Shown: in pieces, positions 5,664-13,693 of the stretch | Position numbering within the stretch: position 1 is the stretch's first letter | How the letters are laid out: each line of letters opens with the position of its first letter | Source of the DNA: an uncultured Verrucomicrobiota bacterium | Lineage (GTDB): Bacteria > Verrucomicrobiota > Kiritimatiellia > RFP12 > UBA1067 | Length of the DNA stretch: 20,492 nucleotides | Direction: 5' to 3' | NCBI GenBank assembly: GCA_946615875.1 | Contig: CAMOIK010000009.1 | Location: forward strand, 1 to 20,492 | The notes under the pieces: model-generated | Database searches by the model: none | Told to the model about the DNA's origin: nothing | Seen by the model: only the letters and a program-made list of their open reading frames with translations | Position numbers and translations under genes: made by a program

Positions 5664-8252
5664 GTGAACGTTTGTTTAGGCCGTGGCGCGTGGCTTGCCG
5701 CAGCCGTGCTTTGCGCCGGTGCGCTCTGCGCAGACTCTTTCACGGGCTGGCCCGCCGAGGCGCGCCCTTCGGCGGTGAGCCGGCGCATCGCCATGCAGTT
5801 CCTTTCCACGCCGCCCGACTGCTACCGTCCGTCAAGGGGCTACAGGGGCAACGAAGGCTATGGCTTCGGCCGCGAGATACAGTATTCCGTCGTCAGCCTC
5901 TGGGTGAACGCGATGGAGTGCGCCCGCATCGTCGGCGATGCGCACCTGGAGGAGCTGCTGGTCGATGCGTTCGAGCCGTTCTACGGCGTCAAGAGGCACG
6001 TCCTGCCGGATTTCAAGCACGTCGATTTCTCCATCGTTGGCGCCGTGCCGCTGGAAATCGCGATACTGACGGGCGACGCGAAGGCGCGCGAACTCGGCCT
6101 CTCCTTCGCCGACAGGCAGTGGGAGAAACCGAAGGCGGACGATCCGAAGCCGTGGTACAACGCGATGCCGATCGAACTCCGCCTCGACTGGTGGGAAAAA
6201 GGCTACTCCCCCGAGACCAGGCTGTGGATAGACGACGCATACATGATCGCCGCCCTCCAGACCCAGGCATACCGCCTCACGGGAGAAAGCAAATACATCG
6301 AACGCGCCGCGAAGGAACTGTGCCTCTACCTCGACAGGCTCCAGCTGGACAACGGCCTGTTCAACCACGCGGAAGACGTCCCCTTCATCTGGGGACGCGG
6401 CTGCGGATGGATGGCGGCGGCGATGCCGATGGTGCTGCGACACCTCCCGCAGGACAGCGAATACCGCGCAAGGATAATGGAAGGGTATCTGCGCATGGCC
6501 AAGACTCTGCTGGCGACTCAGCGCGAAGACGGCATGTGGCGGCAGCTCGTCGATGACGAGAACGCCTGGGCGGAAAGCTCCGCCACCGCGATGTTCGCCT
6601 ACTCCTTCGCCGAGGGAGTGAAGAACGGCTGGCTGCCGGAGAACCCCTACGGCCACGCCTTCCGCAAGGCGTATCTCGCGCTTGCGGGGCGGATGGACGA
6701 GTTCGGCAACCTCTCCGGGACGTGCGAGGGCACCAGCGCGAAGAACGACCGCGCCTACTACCTCGCGCGGCGCAGGGTCAATGGCGACCCCCACGGCCAG
6801 GCCGCCATGCTCTGGCTGTGCAGGGCGATACTCGAAAAGGCGAAAGGAAAGGAGGTGGCGGCGAAAGACGCGCGAGAGCGCGCGCCGCTCCACCGCGCCG
6901 CCCCGGAAGACGACCTCTTGGCGACGGAGCCGGAGCTGCTGAACGCCAAGGCGGACGGCTTCCGCGGGATATGGTACTACAACCAGCCGTCGGGAGACGA
7001 GTATGTTTACAAGTATTCCGGCGGCATGGGCACCTACTGCGCCGGCCACATCCCGATGGCCGTCTATTCGCGCGAGGCCGGCAAGACGTTCTTCACCTAC
7101 GGCGGAACCGACGCGCGCAACGGCACGCTGCTGCAGTGCGTCTCCTATTTCGACCACGCGACGGGCAAGCTCGCGCGCCCGACCATCGTCTTCGACAAGC
7201 ACACCACCGACGCGCACGACAACGCCGTCATCAGCATCGACGGCAAGGGCTTCATCTACATATTCTCCGCTAGCCACGGACAGAGCCGCCCTTCGGCAAT
7301 TGCGCGCAGCGAGCGCCCCTACGACATCTCGAAGTTCAAGGTGGTGTGGACCGGCAACTTCTCGTATCCCCAGCCGTTCTATTTCCCCGGCAAGGGTTTC
7401 CTCTTCCTCCACGCATGGTACATGGCGGGCCGCGCCAACTGCCTCATGACCGGCAACGAAGACGGCTCGGTCTGGAGCGACCGCACGCGCCTGGCCTATT
7501 TCAATTCTGGGCACTACCAGCGGGCGTGGCAGTTCGGCGCCGAGAAGGTCGGCGTCGCCTTCGACCAGCATCCGAAAGACAAAGGGCTGAACTGGCGCAC
7601 CGACATCTTCTACATGGAGTCCGACGACTTCGGCAAGACGTGGAAGAACGCGGCGGGCGAACCGCTGGCACTGCCGCTTTCGCGGCGCGACAACGCCGCG
7701 CTCGCCCTATCGTATGCCGAAAAGTCCCGCAACGTCTACATAAAGGGCGTGAAGTTCGACCGCGCGGGGCGCCCGGTAGTCCTCTACATCGTCAGCAAGG
7801 GCTACCGCTCCGGACCGATCGACGGTCCGCGCGAATGGAAGCTCGCGAAGTGGACGGGCGCCGAATGGCGCGAAATCGACACGGGCATACGAAGCGACAA
7901 CAACTACGACTACGCCGAACTCTACATCGATACCGACCGGGACTGGCGGATAATCGGCGCCAGCGAAACAGGGCCGCAGCCCTACAACCCCGGCGGCGAA
8001 ATCGCGGCATGGGCGTCGCACGACGCGGGCGAAACGTGGGTTTTCGAGAAGCAGCTCACTAAAGGGAGCGTGCGCAACCAGAACTATCCGCGCCAGCCGC
8101 TGAACGTCAATGGCGGCTTCTACGCCTTCTGGTCCGACGGGCACGGGCGGATGCCTTCCGTGTCGAGGCTTTACTTCTGCGACAGCAATCTCAACGTTTT
8201 CGCAATGCCGCTGGAGTTTTCCGGCGATTTCGCCTCGCCTGAGCCGATGTGA
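5664..8252 (+). CDS. Secreted GH105-like unsaturated uronyl hydrolase fused to a BNR_4-like beta-propeller
   Basis: I place the start at GTG 5664: GGAGG at 5650-5654 is well spaced, and the product then begins with a compact signal peptide (VNVCLGRGAWLAAAVLCAGALCA). An in-frame GTG at 5622, at the predicted transcript start, is the alternative and adds 14 residues. Numbering from 5664, residues about 25-395 form an alpha/alpha-barrel of the GH88/GH105 type, with WIDDAYM (D190/D191, catalytic region) and IWGRGCGW (W243-W249). GH105 enzymes remove the 4,5-unsaturated uronate left by polysaccharide lyases. After a charged linker, GFRGIWYYNQPSGDEYVYKYSGG (from about residue 431) opens a BNR_4-like seven-bladed propeller to the end of the 862-residue chain. 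That fold is shared by ulvan lyases (PL24/25) and rhamnosidases (GH145). A role in breaking uronate-containing glycans outside the cytoplasm is likely; the exact substrate is unknown. Confidence 0.88.
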   Translation: MNVCLGRGAWLAAAVLCAGALCADSFTGWPAEARPSAVSRRIAMQFLSTPPDCYRPSRGYRGNEGYGFGREIQYSVVSLWVNAMECARIVGDAHLEELLVDAFEPFYGVKRHVLPDFKHVDFSIVGAVPLEIAILTGDAKARELGLSFADRQWEKPKADDPKPWYNAMPIELRLDWWEKGYSPETRLWIDDAYMIAALQTQAYRLTGESKYIERAAKELCLYLDRLQLDNGLFNHAEDVPFIWGRGCGWMAAAMPMVLRHLPQDSEYRARIMEGYLRMAKTLLATQREDGMWRQLVDDENAWAESSATAMFAYSFAEGVKNGWLPENPYGHAFRKAYLALAGRMDEFGNLSGTCEGTSAKNDRAYYLARRRVNGDPHGQAAMLWLCRAILEKAKGKEVAAKDARERAPLHRAAPEDDLLATEPELLNAKADGFRGIWYYNQPSGDEYVYKYSGGMGTYCAGHIPMAVYSREAGKTFFTYGGTDARNGTLLQCVSYFDHATGKLARPTIVFDKHTTDAHDNAVISIDGKGFIYIFSASHGQSRPSAIARSERPYDISKFKVVWTGNFSYPQPFYFPGKGFLFLHAWYMAGRANCLMTGNEDGSVWSDRTRLAYFNSGHYQRAWQFGAEKVGVAFDQHPKDKGLNWRTDIFYMESDDFGKTWKNAAGEPLALPLSRRDNAALALSYAEKSRNVYIKGVKFDRAGRPVVLYIVSKGYRSGPIDGPREWKLAKWTGAEWREIDTGIRSDNNYDYAELYIDTDRDWRIIGASETGPQPYNPGGEIAAWASHDAGETWVFEKQLTKGSVRNQNYPRQPLNVNGGFYAFWSDGHGRMPSVSRLYFCDSNLNVFAMPLEFSGDFASPEPM

Positions 8253-8263
8253 GCGAAACGGGA

Positions 8264-8282
8264 GAGGCGGCGCGACCGCCTC
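8264..8282 (+). terminator. Possible terminator after the GH105/BNR gene
   Basis: GAGGCGG (8264-8270) and CCGCCTC (8276-8282) form a perfect 7-bp GC-rich stem with a 5-base loop, 12 bases after the stop codon. It is followed by GTGCCCCCTTTCTT and not a clean T-run, so intrinsic termination would be inefficient. Confidence 0.45.
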
Positions 8283-8348
8283 GTGCCCCCTTTCTTCCAT
8301 ATCGCCTCCTTTTCCCCTCTTTTACCGCCTTCCCGGTCTCGCCGCAAA

Positions 8349-8386
8349 CCGACACGCGTCGGATGACAAACCGGCAACTGTCGGTT
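8349..8386. repeat. Two tandem short hairpins upstream of the vor promoter
   Basis: CCGAC-N4-GTCGG (8349-8362) and AACCG-N8-CGGTT (8369-8386) are perfect inverted repeats 6 bases apart. CAACTGTC (8375) recurs as CAACTGAC (8389). They lie about 83-120 bases upstream of the -10 and could be regulator sites. The function is unknown. Confidence 0.35.
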
Positions 8387-8464
8387 CGCCAACTGACAAA
8401 CGACAGGGGAAAGGCGATGCCATTGCCGTGCAGATGATGTTTCGCCGTCCAGACAAGAGAAAAT

Positions 8465-8474
8465 ATGCTATAAT
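8465..8474 (+). promoter_or_regulatory. Extended -10 promoter of the vor operon
   Basis: ATGCTATAAT, with a consensus TATAAT at 8469-8474 and TG at 8466-8467. No good -35 is seen at 16-18 bases. The transcript should begin near 8481, leaving a leader of about 23 bases with GGAGGG before the first start codon. Confidence 0.78.
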
Positions 8475-8503
8475 ATGCGGCTGTATCAAGACATGGAGGG
8501 AGA

Positions 8504-8713
8504 ATGGCGACCAGACCAGAGATCGAGGCTGATTCTTGCAAAGGATGCGGCAGGTGCGTGGCGGCGTGTCCGCGCAAATGCCTGGAGATCGTGCACGCGT
8601 TGAACTCGGCGGGGGTGCGTCCCGTCGGCTACAAGGGCGAAGGCTGCATTGGCTGCGGGATATGCTTCTACAACTGCCCGGAACCCTACGCTATAAAGGT
8701 GGTGAAGGAATGA
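8504..8713 (+). CDS. vorD: 2-oxoacid:ferredoxin oxidoreductase delta subunit, 2[4Fe-4S] ferredoxin
   Basis: The 69-residue protein carries two CxxCxxCxxxCP clusters: C12, C15, C18, C22 and C48, C51, C54, C58. It therefore holds two [4Fe-4S] clusters that pass electrons from the thiamine active site to external ferredoxin. The ATG follows GGAGGG (8495-8500) at short spacing. Its stop codon overlaps the next ATG by four bases (ATGA at 8710), so it is the first gene of a coupled operon with the alpha and beta/gamma subunits. Sequence and context fit the VorD/KorD/PorD family; the substrate is taken from the alpha subunit, which looks most like VorB. Confidence 0.92.
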   Translation: MATRPEIEADSCKGCGRCVAACPRKCLEIVHALNSAGVRPVGYKGEGCIGCGICFYNCPEPYAIKVVKE

Positions 8714-9768
8714 CAAAGTTCGTGAAAGGCAACGAAGCGGTCGTGATGGGTGCGCTCTACGCGGGGTGCGAGCTCTATTTCGGCTATCCCATCACGCCGG
8801 CGAGTGAAATCGCGCACGGCGCGGCCAAATGGTTTCCGATGCTCGGCAGGACGTTCGTGCAGGCCGAGTGCGAGACGGCGTCGATCAACATGATGTTCGG
8901 CGCGGCCGGCGCCGGCAAGCAGTGCATGACGGCGACGAGCGGCCCCGGCTTCTCGCTTATGCAGGAGGGGCTTTCGTATCTGGCGGGCGCCGAACTGCCC
9001 GCGGTGGTGGTCGATGTGATGCGCGCGGGCCCTGGGCTCGGCAACGTCTATCCGGAGCAGGGCGACTACACGCCGGCCGTGAAAGGCGGCGGGCACGGCA
9101 ACTACCAGACCTTCACGCTGGCGCCGGCTTCGGCCCAGGAAATGTGCGACTTCACCATCAAGGCGTTCCGCATGGCCGCGAGGTGGCGCACCCCGGCCGT
9201 AGTGCTGGTCGATGGCCTGCAAGGGCAGATGATGGAGTCCGTCACGCTGCCGGAAACCGAACTGGACGCGCCGGACTTTTCGGCGTGGGCGGCGCAAGGC
9301 GAGGCGAAGACGCGCGAGAATCTCGTCAAGTCCATATACCTCGACGCCGCGCAGCAGGAGGAGTTCAACATCCACCTCCAGGAGAAATACGCCCGCATGG
9401 CGGCGGACGCCGAGGCGGAGGCCTTCATGTGCGACGACGCCGACCTCGTGCTCTGCGGATACGGCATATCGAGCCGCATCGCCCGCACGGTGGCGCAGGA
9501 GCTGCGCAAGGAGGGCGTCAAAGCCGGCGTCTTCCGCCCGATCACCCTCAATCCCTTCCCTCGCGCGCAGCTGGCCGCCGCCGCGAAAGGCCGCAAAGTC
9601 ATGGCGATCGAGCTGGACGCCGGGCAGTTCGCCGACGATATCCGGCTCAATCTCGCCAAGTCCGGCCTCGGCGCCGAGGCGGCGGCGGTGCGCATGGTGC
9701 ACCGCATGGGCGGCGAAGTGGTGACGGTCGATGACGCAATCGCGGCCGCGAAGGAGATGCTGGCATGA
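8710..9768 (+). CDS. vorB: 2-oxoacid:ferredoxin oxidoreductase alpha subunit, VorB-like
   Basis: The start at ATG 8710 overlaps the delta-subunit stop and has GAAGGA directly before it. The 352-residue product shows the alpha-subunit hallmarks: GNEAVVMGALYAGCELYFGYPITPASE (8-33), QAECETASINMMFGAAGAG (51-69), TSGPGFSLMQEGLSYLAGAELP (76-97) and RAGPGLGNVYPEQGDY (105-120). The family converts 2-oxoacids plus CoA and oxidised ferredoxin to acyl-CoA, CO2 and reduced ferredoxin. This wording is closest to VorB, which acts on branched-chain 2-oxoacids such as 3-methyl-2-oxobutanoate, but 2-oxoglutarate (KorA) cannot be excluded by eye. The likely role is fermentative amino-acid oxidation or reductive acyl-CoA carboxylation in the cytoplasm of an anaerobe. 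It overlaps the next gene by four bases. Confidence 0.92.
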   Translation: MTKFVKGNEAVVMGALYAGCELYFGYPITPASEIAHGAAKWFPMLGRTFVQAECETASINMMFGAAGAGKQCMTATSGPGFSLMQEGLSYLAGAELPAVVVDVMRAGPGLGNVYPEQGDYTPAVKGGGHGNYQTFTLAPASAQEMCDFTIKAFRMAARWRTPAVVLVDGLQGQMMESVTLPETELDAPDFSAWAAQGEAKTRENLVKSIYLDAAQQEEFNIHLQEKYARMAADAEAEAFMCDDADLVLCGYGISSRIARTVAQELRKEGVKAGVFRPITLNPFPRAQLAAAAKGRKVMAIELDAGQFADDIRLNLAKSGLGAEAAAVRMVHRMGGEVVTVDDAIAAAKEMLA

Positions 9769-11171
9769 AGACGATAGAACAGAAGGGAATGTACAGGGAG
9801 TTTCCTCGCTGCGGCAAGCCGCACGCAAGGACCACGCACTACTGCCCGGGCTGCGGGCACGGCATAGTCAACAAACTCGTGGCGGAGGCGTGCGCAGAAC
9901 TCGGCCTGCAGGACAGGACCATCTTCGTGGACCCCGTCGGCTGCGGCGTCTTCACCTACTACTACTGGGACGCCGCGCACATCTCGGCGGCGCACGGCAG
10001 GGCGGCGGCGGCGGCCACGGGCGCGGCGCGGGCGCGCCCCGGCGCGGTGACGATCGCCTACCAGGGCGACGGCGACCTGGGCGCGATCGGCTTCAACAAC
10101 GCCTTCCAGGCGGCGTCGCGAGGAGAGAAGTTCGGCTGCATATTCATCAACAACTCGCTCTACGGGATGACCGGCGGCCAAATGGCGCCGACTACGCTCG
10201 ACGGCGAGAAGACCACCACGACGCCCTTCGGACGAGACCCGGCGACGACCGGCTTCCCCCTCCACGTCTGCGAAGTCTTCAACGCGCTGAAGGCGCCCGT
10301 GTACATAGCCCGCGTCAGCGTGGCCGACACGAAGCGCATCATGCAGGCCCGGCAGGCGATCCGCAGGGTCTTCGAGCTGCAGCGCGACGGCAAGGGCTAC
10401 GCGATGCTTGAAATCCTCGCGCCGTGCCCCACCAACTTCCGCATGAACGCACAGGACGCCGCGAAATTCTGCATCGAAGAAATGGAGAAGGAATTCCCCC
10501 TCGGCGTCTTTCGCGACGACTCCTCCCACGTCGAAAGCGCCGTGCGCGAAATCCCGCGCGCCGCGTCGTGCGCGGAGCTCTTCGCCGGCGGCGAGAGCGC
10601 GCCGCCCGTCGCCGACGATCCGAACGTGCCGGAGCGCCGCTTCAAGTTCGCCGGCTACGGCGGACAGGGCATACTTTCCCTCGGGCTCTGCGTGGCCGAA
10701 GCCGCGCGCCTCGAGCGCCGCCACACGCTGTGGTTCCCGTCGTACGGACCAGAGCAGCGCGGCGGCTCGGCGAGCTGTTCCGTGGTGGTCGGCGGCCTGC
10801 GCATCGGCGCGCCTACGGTCGAGCACCCGGACGTCCTCGTGTGCATGAACCAGCCTTCCTACGAACGCTTCGTCGGCGACGTGAGGAAAGGCGGGCTCGT
10901 CATCGTCGATGAGACCGTGCCTATCGCGGTCCAGCCGCCGGAAGGCGTGCGGCTCAAGCGCGTCCCCGCCATAGCGATGGCCGAGGAGTTCGGCGTGCCG
11001 AAGGCCGCGAACACGATGATGCTCGCCGCCCTCAAGACCTTCAAGGCCACGGGCCTTGGCGACGACTCGCTGGAGACCGCGCTATGCGCCTCCTTCAAGA
11101 AGAAGCCGCAGCTCATCGAAAAGAACCGCGAACTGCTCCATCGCGCCGAACGGCGCCTCGCAGAAGACTAA
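9765..11171 (+). CDS. vorAC: 2-oxoacid:ferredoxin oxidoreductase beta-gamma fusion, VorA-VorC-like
   Basis: The 468-residue chain joins two subunits that are often separate. Residues about 1-250 are the thiamine-diphosphate beta subunit: HYCPGCGHGIVNK (25-37), DPVGCGVF, and the TPP/Mg motif GDGDLGAIGFNNAF (101-114) through NNSLYGMTGGQ (129-139). A linker (about 251-290) leads to the gamma domain, with KFAGYGGQGILSLG (294-307), FPSYGPEQRGGSASC and DVLVCMNQPSYERF, in residues 291-468. The start ATG 9765 overlaps the alpha stop (ATGA) and has AAGGAGAT upstream. Together with the delta and alpha genes it gives a complete alpha, beta-gamma, delta enzyme in one operon. No clear terminator follows; a heptamer repeat array fills the gap to convergent hrpB. 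Confidence 0.92.
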   Translation: MKTIEQKGMYREFPRCGKPHARTTHYCPGCGHGIVNKLVAEACAELGLQDRTIFVDPVGCGVFTYYYWDAAHISAAHGRAAAAATGAARARPGAVTIAYQGDGDLGAIGFNNAFQAASRGEKFGCIFINNSLYGMTGGQMAPTTLDGEKTTTTPFGRDPATTGFPLHVCEVFNALKAPVYIARVSVADTKRIMQARQAIRRVFELQRDGKGYAMLEILAPCPTNFRMNAQDAAKFCIEEMEKEFPLGVFRDDSSHVESAVREIPRAASCAELFAGGESAPPVADDPNVPERRFKFAGYGGQGILSLGLCVAEAARLERRHTLWFPSYGPEQRGGSASCSVVVGGLRIGAPTVEHPDVLVCMNQPSYERFVGDVRKGGLVIVDETVPIAVQPPEGVRLKRVPAIAMAEEFGVPKAANTMMLAALKTFKATGLGDDSLETALCASFKKKPQLIEKNRELLHRAERRLAED

Positions 11172-11200
11172 GCGAAAGAGGGTGGAAAGGCGGATCGCCC

Positions 11201-11242
11201 CTATGCTCTGCCATCTACCCTCTATCATCTACCCACTATCTT
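11201..11242 (-). repeat. Heptamer repeat array overlapping the hrpB stop codon
   Basis: On the minus strand, six contiguous heptamers read AAGATAG TGGGTAG ATGATAG (11242-11222), then AGGGTAG ATGGCAG AGCATAG (11221-11201). Five end in TAG and one in CAG. The first unit contains the hrpB stop codon. The consensus agrees with the arrays at 20311-20345 and 20398-20439. Because 7 is not a multiple of 3, successive TAG triplets fall in all three frames. The array lies between two convergent genes. Confidence 0.7.
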
Positions 11243-13650
11243 GGCCTGACTTTTCGCGTGGGCGTGGCGGCAAACGGGTCCTCTGGCCAGTAGTGCCTTG
11301 GGTAGCGGCCTTTCATATCCTTGCGGACCAGGCTGTAGGTCTCGCGCCAAAAGCCGGCGAGATCCTTGGTCACCTGTATGGGACGGTGGGCCGGGGAGAG
11401 CAAGGTCATGACGATCGGGACTTTGCCGCCCGCGACGCGAGGGGTCTGCATCAGGCCGAAGCACTCTTGCAGACGCACTTCGACCGTAGGCTCGTCGCCC
11501 TCGTAGCGGATCAGCATCCTGCTGCCCGTGGGCACTTCCATTCGCTCCGGGGCAAGGCGGTCCAGTTCGCGCCTGTCGTGCCCGGCGGCGGCGGCGACCG
11601 AGGATAGCACGCGCACCATGTCCAGCCTCTCCAGGTCGCGCCACTTTGTCGCGCCGTCCAGGAATGGCGGCAAGGCGTCAAGTATGGCGGCGTCCGACGG
11701 TTCCGGCCACTGGCAGTGGCGGTGCAGGAAGTCGATGCGCGCGCGGAACTGCCTGGCTTCCTTCGTCCAGCACGGCAGATTGTCTATGCCCTTTTGGCGG
11801 ATGCCGTCGAGCATCGCCGCCACGATGGCGGAGCGATCGCCGTCCTCCGGCTGGCCGGCGGCGACCTCGCGCAGCGGCATCTGGCCTATCCTCTGGCGGA
11901 CCGCCGCCTTTACGCGGTCGTTCTGCCTGTCCCACTCGCAGACGGTCTCGCTCACGATGCGGTCCGCGAACAGCTCCTCGACGTCGCGCCTGTCGATCGG
12001 GGCGCAGAGAAACACCTTGGCGTCGCCCAGGCGGTCATCGAGCTCGCAGCAGACGATGAACGGCTCCTTGGCGAGCGCATCTTCCCGCTCCAGCATGGCG
12101 CCGCGCCCGGAAACCATGCGGAACGTGCCGTTGCCGCGGTTCCTGGCGACGCGGTCTGGATACGCCAAGGCGAGCATCGCGCCCTCCGAAAGCGTGGATG
12201 CGCGCGTGCGCTGCGCACCGGCCGAGGATCTGGACGCGAAGCGCCCGGCCAGCCTGAGTATGCGGCGCGAATAGGGTCTGTTCGGAGTCTCCCGGATTTC
12301 GTCCAGGACCCTGCGTATGTCCGTCTCGCGGGTCTTGGCGCCCTCCTCGATGATGGCGGCCAGCACGGCGGCGGGGTCGGCGCCGTCGGTGCCGAGCATC
12401 ATGTTGGCCAGGCGCGGATGCATGGCCAGCTGCGCCATCTTCTCGCCCTTCGCGGTCAAGCGGCAATCGGCATCCAGAGCGCCGAGACTCTTGAGCAGCG
12501 CGACGGCCTGTTCCCACGCGGCGGCGGCCGGCGGCGTGAGCCACGGCAGGCCGTCGCGTCCCGCCGCGCCCCACGCCACGCTCGAAAGCACGAGGGAGCA
12601 AAGATCGGCCTCAAGTATCTCCGGCGTCTGGCGTTCGGAACGGGCGCGCTCCTCCGCTTCCGTCCAGAGCCGGTAGCATACGCCCGGGCGGACGCGCCCC
12701 GCGCGCCCCCTGCGCTGTTCGGCGCGGTCGCGGGTGAGCGGGAGCGTGACGAGGGCGCTCATGCCGGTGGCAGGGGAAAAACGGCTCCTGCGCATAAGGC
12801 CCGAATCCACGACGCAGGTGATGCCCTCGATGGTCACCGACGTCTCGGCGATGGACGTGGAGAGGATGACCTTGCGGCGGCCGCCGTGCGCGAACACCCT
12901 GTCCTGCTCCTCCTTGGGCAGCGAACCGTACAGCGGCAGCACATCGACGCCGGCGGCGGCTCCCGACGTCGCGAGGATGTCGGCGGCGCGCCGTATCTCG
13001 CCTTCTCCCGGCAGGAAGCAGAGGATGTCGCCGTCCGTCTCGGCCAGCGCCTTGCCGACCGCCGCCACCATCGATACACCGCCGAGATAGCGCGTCTCCA
13101 CCGGAAACATCCGCCCTTGCGCATGGACTTCTACGGCGTCGTCCATGTGGCCGGCGACTTCGGAGGCGTCAAGCGTGGCGGACATCACCATCAGGCGAAG
13201 GTCTGGGCGCAGGGCGCGCCGCACGTCCAGCGCCATGGCGAACGCCATGTCGCACTGGAGGGAGCGCTCGTGGAATTCGTCAAACACCACCAACCCCACG
13301 TCCGCCAACTCCGGATCGGCCAGCAGCCTCTGCGCGAGCAGCCCTTCGGTGACGATCTCAAGACGGGTGGAGCGCGATATCTTGCGTTCAAGACGCACCT
13401 GGTAGCCGACCGTGCCGCCGACCGCCTCGCCCATGAGGCCGGCCATGTGGAGGGCGCAGTTTCGCGCGGCCAGGCGGCGCGGCTCGAGCATCACGATCTT
13501 CCTGCCTTCAAGCCACGGCTCGCCAAGCAGCGCGAGCGGCACCCGCGTAGTCTTGCCGCTGCCGGGCGGCGCCGTCAGCACGACATCGCGGTTCGCCGCC
13601 AGATGGCGGCGGATTTCATCTATCTTCTCTTCTACGGGATACATCGACAT
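11236..13650 (-). CDS. hrpB: ATP-dependent helicase HrpB (DEAH-box family)
   Basis: The start is ATG 13650 (MSMYPVEEKI), with AGGGA six bases upstream; ATG 13644 is a close alternative. A longer open frame to 13761 would overlap the preceding gene. The 804-residue protein has Walker A APPGSGKT (27-34), motif II DEFH (124-127), SAT (157-159), the STSIAETSVTIEG block (264-276) and QRRGRAGR (312-319). The C-terminus is typical of HrpB: LSPAHRPIQVTKDLAGFWRE, then RKDMKGRYPRHYWPEDPF and a basic tail. HrpB is a cytoplasmic nucleic-acid-dependent ATPase, usually around 800-840 residues, whose cellular role is poorly defined. It starts 43 bases after the end of the secreted glycosidase-like gene and probably shares its transcript. 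Its stop codon lies within a heptamer repeat array. Confidence 0.95.
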   Translation of the reverse strand: MSMYPVEEKIDEIRRHLAANRDVVLTAPPGSGKTTRVPLALLGEPWLEGRKIVMLEPRRLAARNCALHMAGLMGEAVGGTVGYQVRLERKISRSTRLEIVTEGLLAQRLLADPELADVGLVVFDEFHERSLQCDMAFAMALDVRRALRPDLRLMVMSATLDASEVAGHMDDAVEVHAQGRMFPVETRYLGGVSMVAAVGKALAETDGDILCFLPGEGEIRRAADILATSGAAAGVDVLPLYGSLPKEEQDRVFAHGGRRKVILSTSIAETSVTIEGITCVVDSGLMRRSRFSPATGMSALVTLPLTRDRAEQRRGRAGRVRPGVCYRLWTEAEERARSERQTPEILEADLCSLVLSSVAWGAAGRDGLPWLTPPAAAAWEQAVALLKSLGALDADCRLTAKGEKMAQLAMHPRLANMMLGTDGADPAAVLAAIIEEGAKTRETDIRRVLDEIRETPNRPYSRRILRLAGRFASRSSAGAQRTRASTLSEGAMLALAYPDRVARNRGNGTFRMVSGRGAMLEREDALAKEPFIVCCELDDRLGDAKVFLCAPIDRRDVEELFADRIVSETVCEWDRQNDRVKAAVRQRIGQMPLREVAAGQPEDGDRSAIVAAMLDGIRQKGIDNLPCWTKEARQFRARIDFLHRHCQWPEPSDAAILDALPPFLDGATKWRDLERLDMVRVLSSVAAAAGHDRRELDRLAPERMEVPTGSRMLIRYEGDEPTVEVRLQECFGLMQTPRVAGGKVPIVMTLLSPAHRPIQVTKDLAGFWRETYSLVRKDMKGRYPRHYWPEDPFAATPTRKVRPR

Positions 13651-13693
13651 TCCCAGTCCCTGCCCGTCGCGACGAAGCGGAGCGACCCGCGTC

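Larger units (their letters stand above)
8253..8503. other. Intergenic region before the vor operon
   Basis: This 251-base gap contains the weak terminator-like hairpin at 8264-8282 and pyrimidine-rich sequence at 8284-8340. Two short hairpins follow at 8349-8362 and 8369-8386, with near-repeats CAACTGTC and CAACTGAC, and then the vor promoter at 8465-8474. No coding sequence is supported. Confidence 0.6.
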
